A stretch of DNA of 7,277 nt from Dehalococcoidia bacterium (GTDB lineage Bacteria > Chloroflexota > Dehalococcoidia > Lucifugimonadales > SHYF01). Positions 4,655 through 7,277 of the stretch are shown here, piece after piece. The notes beneath the pieces were generated by a model. It worked only from the letters and a program-made list of their open reading frames with translations. It was not told the DNA's origin and did not search any database. The position numbers and the translations under genes were made by a program. Position 1 is the stretch's first letter. Each line of letters opens with the position of its first letter. The stretch is taken from assembly GCA_009692985.1 (NCBI GenBank), contig SHYF01000081.1:1-7277 (forward strand). The letters are read 5' to 3'.

Positions 4655-5911
4655 ATGAGGATAGTAATCGCGCCCCAGGCATTCAAGGGCGGCCTCCGCT
4701 CTATGGAAGCCGCCCAGGCCATGCAGGAGGGTGTGCGACGCGTATTCCACAGCGCCGAGACCGTTCTGCTGCCCGTAGCCGACGGAGGCGATGGCACACT
4801 AGAGGCCCTGGTAGGAGACCTTGGCAAATCTGTTTCCACCCCCTCTCTCACTCTCCCCCGTCAAGGGGGAGATGAGGGGTTACCTTCCCCCTTGACGGGG
4901 GAAGGCCAGGATGGGGGTGAAACGTCACAGCGTCAAATGGCACACGGTCCATACTTTCAGACAACTGTCACGGGCCCCCTGGGCGATTCCATAGTCGCAT
5001 CGTGGGGCGTCATGGCCGACGGCAGCACAGCGGTCATAGAGATGGCGCGTGCATCCGGGCTGGCGCTGGTGACAGAGGAGCGCCGCAACCCACGCACTGC
5101 CACCACCTATGGCACAGGCCATCTCATTTACGCCGCCCTGGACGCCGGGTACCGAAAAATCATCGTTGGACTGGGAGGCAGCGCCACCAACGACGGCGGA
5201 GCCGGCATGGCCCATGCCCTGGGTGTCCGGTTGACGGATGCTCAGGGCCGCGACATCCCCTGGGGCGGCGCGGCCCTCGCCCGCCTCCATCACATTGACC
5301 TGCGCGGCCTTGACCCACGCCTGAAGGAGTGCCGCCTGCTCGCAGCCACCGACGTCCGCAACCCACTGTGCGGGCCGGAAGGCGCATCGGCTGTGTACGG
5401 CCCCCAGAAGGGGAGTACCCCTGTCATGGTGAAGGAGTTGGATGCCGCCCTGCGCCACTTCGCGCGGGTGATATTGCGGGACCTTGGAGTAGACGTGCTA
5501 GCACTGCCCAGGGCCGGCGCTGCCGGTGGCGCGGGCGCCGGAATGGTTGCCCTGCTGGGCGCGGAGCTTGGCTCAGGTGGAGAGATCGTCTGCGACGCCG
5601 TGGGGTTGGACGAGCATCTGAATGGGGCGTCCCTGGTGCTTACTGGCGAGGGCCGTTTGGACGGCCAGACCATCTACGACAAAGCGCCCATCGTGGTGGC
5701 ACGCCGGGCCTCGGCCCACGGCATCCCTGTGCTGGCTATTGCCGGGTCACTAGGCCCAGGATACCAGACGGTGCTGGAGCGCGGCATCACCGCCGTGGAA
5801 GCCGCCGCTCCGGAGTCCATGCCATTGCATGAAGCTATGCAGAACGCGTACGAGCTGGTGCGCGACGCGGCATCGCGGGCCGTGCAGCGGTGGGCTGGCC
5901 TCCAGAGCTAG
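4655..5911 (+). CDS. glxK: Glycerate kinase (GarK/GlxK family) with an in-frame palindromic-repeat insertion
   Basis: This cytosolic kinase phosphorylates D-glycerate with ATP, normally giving 2-phosphoglycerate in this family, and feeds glycerate into lower glycolysis. The protein has 418 residues; relatives are about 370-385. Family signatures: IAPQAFKGG at 5-13 (the usual form is APDSFKG), VADGGDGTLEALV at 41-53, VTGPLGDS at 105-112, GLGGSATNDGGAGMAHALG at 172-190, ATDVRNPLCG at 231-240, YGPQKG at 248-253 and TGEGRLDGQTIYDKAP at 330-345. The excess length lies between about residues 61 and 101, where a 90-bp palindrome is translated as a Pro/Gly-rich segment (TPSLTLPRQGGDEG and following). 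The flanking frame is intact, so the enzyme is probably functional with a surface loop added. It starts at ATG 4655 next to TATAAT with no ribosome binding site. Its end overlaps the convergent GYD gene by 77 bp. Confidence 0.93.
   Translation: MRIVIAPQAFKGGLRSMEAAQAMQEGVRRVFHSAETVLLPVADGGDGTLEALVGDLGKSVSTPSLTLPRQGGDEGLPSPLTGEGQDGGETSQRQMAHGPYFQTTVTGPLGDSIVASWGVMADGSTAVIEMARASGLALVTEERRNPRTATTYGTGHLIYAALDAGYRKIIVGLGGSATNDGGAGMAHALGVRLTDAQGRDIPWGGAALARLHHIDLRGLDPRLKECRLLAATDVRNPLCGPEGASAVYGPQKGSTPVMVKELDAALRHFARVILRDLGVDVLALPRAGAAGGAGAGMVALLGAELGSGGEIVCDAVGLDEHLNGASLVLTGEGRLDGQTIYDKAPIVVARRASAHGIPVLAIAGSLGPGYQTVLERGITAVEAAAPESMPLHEAMQNAYELVRDAASRAVQRWAGLQS
4833..4922. repeat. About 90-bp palindromic repeat element inside the glycerate kinase gene
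   Basis: A nested palindrome. Outer arms are CACCCCC (4837-4843) and GGGGGTG (4913-4919), extended by TTTC and GAAA at the ends with one unpaired base. Inside are two hairpins that are inverted copies of each other: CTCCCCC-GTCAA-GGGGGAG (about 4853-4871) and CCTTCCCCC-TTGAC-GGGGGAAGG (about 4883-4905). Its length is a multiple of three and contains no stop in the kinase frame, so it encodes about 30 extra residues. The design resembles MITE- or REP-like palindromes and the Rickettsia palindromic elements found inside genes. The family is not identified here. Confidence 0.75.
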
Positions 5912-6191
5912 GCCTGGTTCCCAGGAGCTCACTTAGAGGCAAGGCTGGCAGGGTTATGATGTGGACGGTGCCCCTGGAGCTAAGCTCCAGCGAGACCCTG
6001 GCTATGGTTTCGTTGTCCGGCGCCTCCACGATGTTGACGAAATCATAAAGCCCCAGGACAGCGTACTGTTCCACCACCTTGGCCCCCATGGCCTCGATCT
6101 CACTGTTCACCTCCAGGATTCTGGCAGGCCTCGCTTTCAGTGTCTTGGCTCCTTCGTCGGTCAGCGTGCTCAGCAAGATATAGATTGCCAT
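5835..6191 (-). CDS. GYD-domain protein
   Basis: A small 118-residue cytosolic protein of the GYD family (named for its Gly-Tyr-Asp motif), an alpha/beta ferredoxin-like fold of no established function. Residues 1-88 form the domain: IYILLSTLTDEGAKTLK (3-19), a helix around 24-36, VVEQYAVLGLYDFVNIVEAPD (39-59) with LYD in place of GYD, and GTVHIITLPALPLSEL (74-89). Residues 90-118 are a Pro/Arg/Ala-rich, probably disordered tail not expected in the family. That tail is the part antisense to the end of glycerate kinase, from about residue 94, so it may come from loss of an earlier stop. AAGGAGG at 6197-6203, 5 nt before the ATG, fixes the start. It appears monocistronic; the upstream lutC ends 179 bp away. 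Confidence 0.85.
   Translation of the reverse strand: MAIYILLSTLTDEGAKTLKARPARILEVNSEIEAMGAKVVEQYAVLGLYDFVNIVEAPDNETIARVSLELSSRGTVHIITLPALPLSELLGTRPSSGGQPTAARPAMPRRAPARTRSA
5905..5930. repeat. Hairpin at the convergent gene end
   Basis: GAGCT (5905-5909) and CCTGG (5913-5917) pair with CCAGG (5921-5925) and AGCTC (5926-5930) around a TTC loop, with a three-base bulge. It overlaps the kinase stop codon, and no T-run follows on the plus strand. It may stop transcripts or protect 3' ends, but is not a standard intrinsic terminator. A similar CTGGTTCCCAGG motif occurs on the minus strand in the leuA leader. Confidence 0.35.
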
Positions 6192-6249
6192 GCTTCCCTC
6201 CTTCTTCCATGACCTATAGTACTAATACACTCTTCGACCATCCCCCTGC

Positions 6250-6296
6250 CCCCTTTCCTTCGCTACGCTCAAGGACAGGCTCTGTCCAGGAAGGGG
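6250..6296. repeat. Nested inverted repeat in the GYD-lutC gap
   Basis: CCCCTTTCCT (6250-6259) pairs with AGGAAGGGG (6288-6296) apart from one extra T. Inside lies a perfect GGACAG-GCT-CTGTCC hairpin (6273-6287), and an alternative pairing of TCCTT with AAGGA is also possible. The composition and nesting suggest a dispersed intergenic palindrome rather than a simple terminator. Confidence 0.5.
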
Positions 6297-6310
6297 ACGA
6301 AAAGTAATCT

Positions 6311-6367
6311 GGGGGATACCCCCAAGCCCCCACTAAAGGGGCTATGCCCCTCGGGACTCCCTTTTTT
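6311..6367. repeat. Cluster of G/C hairpins, possible bidirectional terminator
   Basis: GGGGG-ATA-CCCCC (6311-6323) is followed by AGCCCC-CACTAAA-GGGGCT (6325-6343). The latter shares bases with AGGGGC-TAT-GCCCCT (6337-6351), so those two cannot form together. On the plus strand a T6 run (6362-6367) follows about 10 bases after the last hairpin. On the minus strand, downstream of lutC, the last hairpin is followed only by TTT, and TTTT appears near 6300. It may terminate lutC transcripts, but neither orientation is a textbook case. Confidence 0.4.
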
Positions 6368-6370
6368 CAG

Positions 6371-7117
6371 CTATTGCTTCTCGGCCTCCAGTATTACCAT
6401 GTGCACTTCCACGGGGCCATGCACCCCAGTCACAATCGTCTGCTCGATGTCCCCAGTGCGGCTTGGCCCGCTAATCAAGCTCAGGTAGCTGCCCATGTCG
6501 CCCCTCCCCTGGATGAAGGCCAGGCGACGCAGCGCAAACAGGTCGTCCAGGCTCTCGTACACCTGGTGGGCCTCCACGATGGCCACGTGCAGAGGCGGCA
6601 GCAGCGATACGGCACGGCTGACTCCACGTCGCGGCACAAGAACGCAGGTGCCCGTCTCGGCGATGGCGTAGTCCACCCCGGTGACGCCAAGGTCTGCCCG
6701 CGCCATCTCCTCTCGCAATTGTCCCCGTCCTCGGGACCGGCTGACCGCCACCGTGGTCACCCGCGCACCCTCTTTGCGCAGTGCGCCATCTATTGGTACA
6801 CAGCTGGATACAGGGTGGTTGGAGCGCACCACAAGCCTTGCTTTTTTCTCCCTGGCCAGCGCCACCACGTAGCTCACCACAGCCTCCCCAGAGGCAGCGC
6901 GGTGTACCTTCCACCCCTGGCGCGTTGCCGTCTGGGTGAGTAGATTCAGCAGCTCAGTACGGCGTGCCTGGTTTCTCGCCTCAATGGTGACGGCCCTCTG
7001 CCGCTGGTCTTCCCGCCTCTGCTTCAGGGGCAGGTAGTCTGGCTCCTCCACGGGGCCGGTCTTGCCCAGGGAGCGGCGTACGTTTTCCAGGAACTCTTCG
7101 CGGGATATCTCAGCCAT
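6371..7117 (-). CDS. lutC: LutC/YkgG-type lactate utilisation protein (LUD domain)
   Basis: LutC is the third component of LutABC, the iron-sulfur-containing complex that oxidises L-lactate to pyruvate. Its own chemistry is unclear. The product has 248 residues, near family length. The N-terminal part (1-60) is a charged helical region starting EISREEFLENVRRSLG. The LUD domain (about 55-247) carries ADLGVTGVDYAIAETGT (141-157), LLPPLHVAIVEAHQVYESL (172-190) and YLSLISGPSRTGDIEQTIV (211-229), then GVHGPVEVHMVIL (231-243). The ATG at 7115-7117 was chosen because GAGG (7126-7129) precedes it by 8 nt and lutB ends 10 bp upstream. An in-frame GTG at 7150 would overlap lutB by 23 bp and lacks a site. 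It is cotranscribed with lutB, and the operon continues beyond the right edge. Confidence 0.92.
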   Translation of the reverse strand: MAEISREEFLENVRRSLGKTGPVEEPDYLPLKQRREDQRQRAVTIEARNQARRTELLNLLTQTATRQGWKVHRAASGEAVVSYVVALAREKKARLVVRSNHPVSSCVPIDGALRKEGARVTTVAVSRSRGRGQLREEMARADLGVTGVDYAIAETGTCVLVPRRGVSRAVSLLPPLHVAIVEAHQVYESLDDLFALRRLAFIQGRGDMGSYLSLISGPSRTGDIEQTIVTGVHGPVEVHMVILEAEKQ

Positions 7118-7127
7118 TGCTACCGCC

Positions 7128-7277
7128 TCACGATTTGCCGCCACTACCACTACTCTTGCTCTTCAGCTCTTTTTCCCATAGCTGATGGAAGGAGCGAGAG
7201 GCAATGGCAGGGAAGTCCCTGTTCCGCATCCACCGGGAGAAGGGAGGCAGCGGAATGCGCCGCATGCGACCGCCCCT
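7128..7277 (-). CDS. lutB: LutB-type iron-sulfur protein, C-terminal fragment (cut by window edge)
   Basis: The frame is open from base 7277 and ends with TGA at 7128-7130, giving the last 49 residues. The segment RRIPLPPFSRWMRNRDFPA matches the usual LutB tail (proline-rich turn, then a W...RDFP motif) and ends in a Ser/Gly/Lys-rich stretch. LutB carries two [4Fe-4S] ferredoxin-type sites and passes electrons in L-lactate oxidation; those cysteines lie outside the window. It is directly upstream of lutC. Assignment rests on a short tail plus synteny with lutC. Confidence 0.75.
   Translation of the reverse strand, partial: RGGRMRRIPLPPFSRWMRNRDFPAIASRSFHQLWEKELKSKSSGSGGKS

Noticed and set aside
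3411..4658. A 415-codon open frame on the plus strand
   Set aside because: It is antisense to the M20 hydrolase and lacks domain signatures. Long antisense frames are expected in GC-rich DNA.
4539..4682. Upstream in-frame start giving a 490-residue M20 protein
   Set aside because: The extra 48 residues are not homologous-looking, overlap the divergent kinase start and skip the strong ribosome binding site at 4544-4549.
4833..4922. CRISPR repeat or intrinsic terminator reading of the G/C palindrome
   Set aside because: It occurs once, as inverted rather than direct repeats, with no spacers and no T-run, and is translated in frame within an intact gene.
7118..7150. GTG start at 7150 for lutC
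   Set aside because: It lacks a ribosome binding site and overlaps lutB. The ATG at 7117 fits the site, the spacing and the usual N-terminus.

Overview
The window is GC-rich bacterial DNA with strong AGGAGG-type ribosome binding sites and tightly packed genes. The protein families fit an environmental Chloroflexota member (Dehalococcoidia/SAR202-like). That placement is an inference from general resemblance, not proven by the sequence.

Layout: (1) 1-990 and 1046-2596, minus strand: leuC (cut by the left edge) preceded by leuA, the leucine-specific branch of branched-chain amino-acid synthesis. (2) 2597-2991: a 395-bp gap upstream of leuA. It holds a plausible promoter, a long structured leader RNA and a possible short Leu/Val-rich leader peptide, so it is probably the control region of the leu operon. 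(3) 2992-4538, minus strand: a HicB-like small protein translationally coupled to an M20-family amidohydrolase; no HicA toxin is visible. (4) 4539-4654: a short divergent promoter region. It has a perfect 7-bp inverted repeat between the -35 and -10 boxes of the M20 promoter, and a TATAAT box so close to the kinase ATG that its mRNA is probably leaderless. (5) 4655-5911, plus strand: a glycerate kinase carrying a roughly 90-bp palindromic repeat inserted in frame. (6) 5835-6191, minus strand: a GYD-domain protein whose 3' end overlaps the kinase tail-to-tail. (7) 6192-6370: a gap crowded with inverted repeats. (8) 6371-7277, minus strand: lutC and the 3' end of lutB from an L-lactate oxidation operon that continues to the right.

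Functionally these are housekeeping modules: leucine synthesis, peptide or amide hydrolysis, glycerate phosphorylation and lactate oxidation. Glycerate kinase and Lut both feed small C3 acids into central carbon metabolism. No phage, CRISPR array, insertion sequence, tRNA or rRNA is visible. The most unusual signals are the in-frame palindrome in the kinase gene and the leuA leader, whose candidate helices are mutually exclusive. I see no convincing new multi-gene system.
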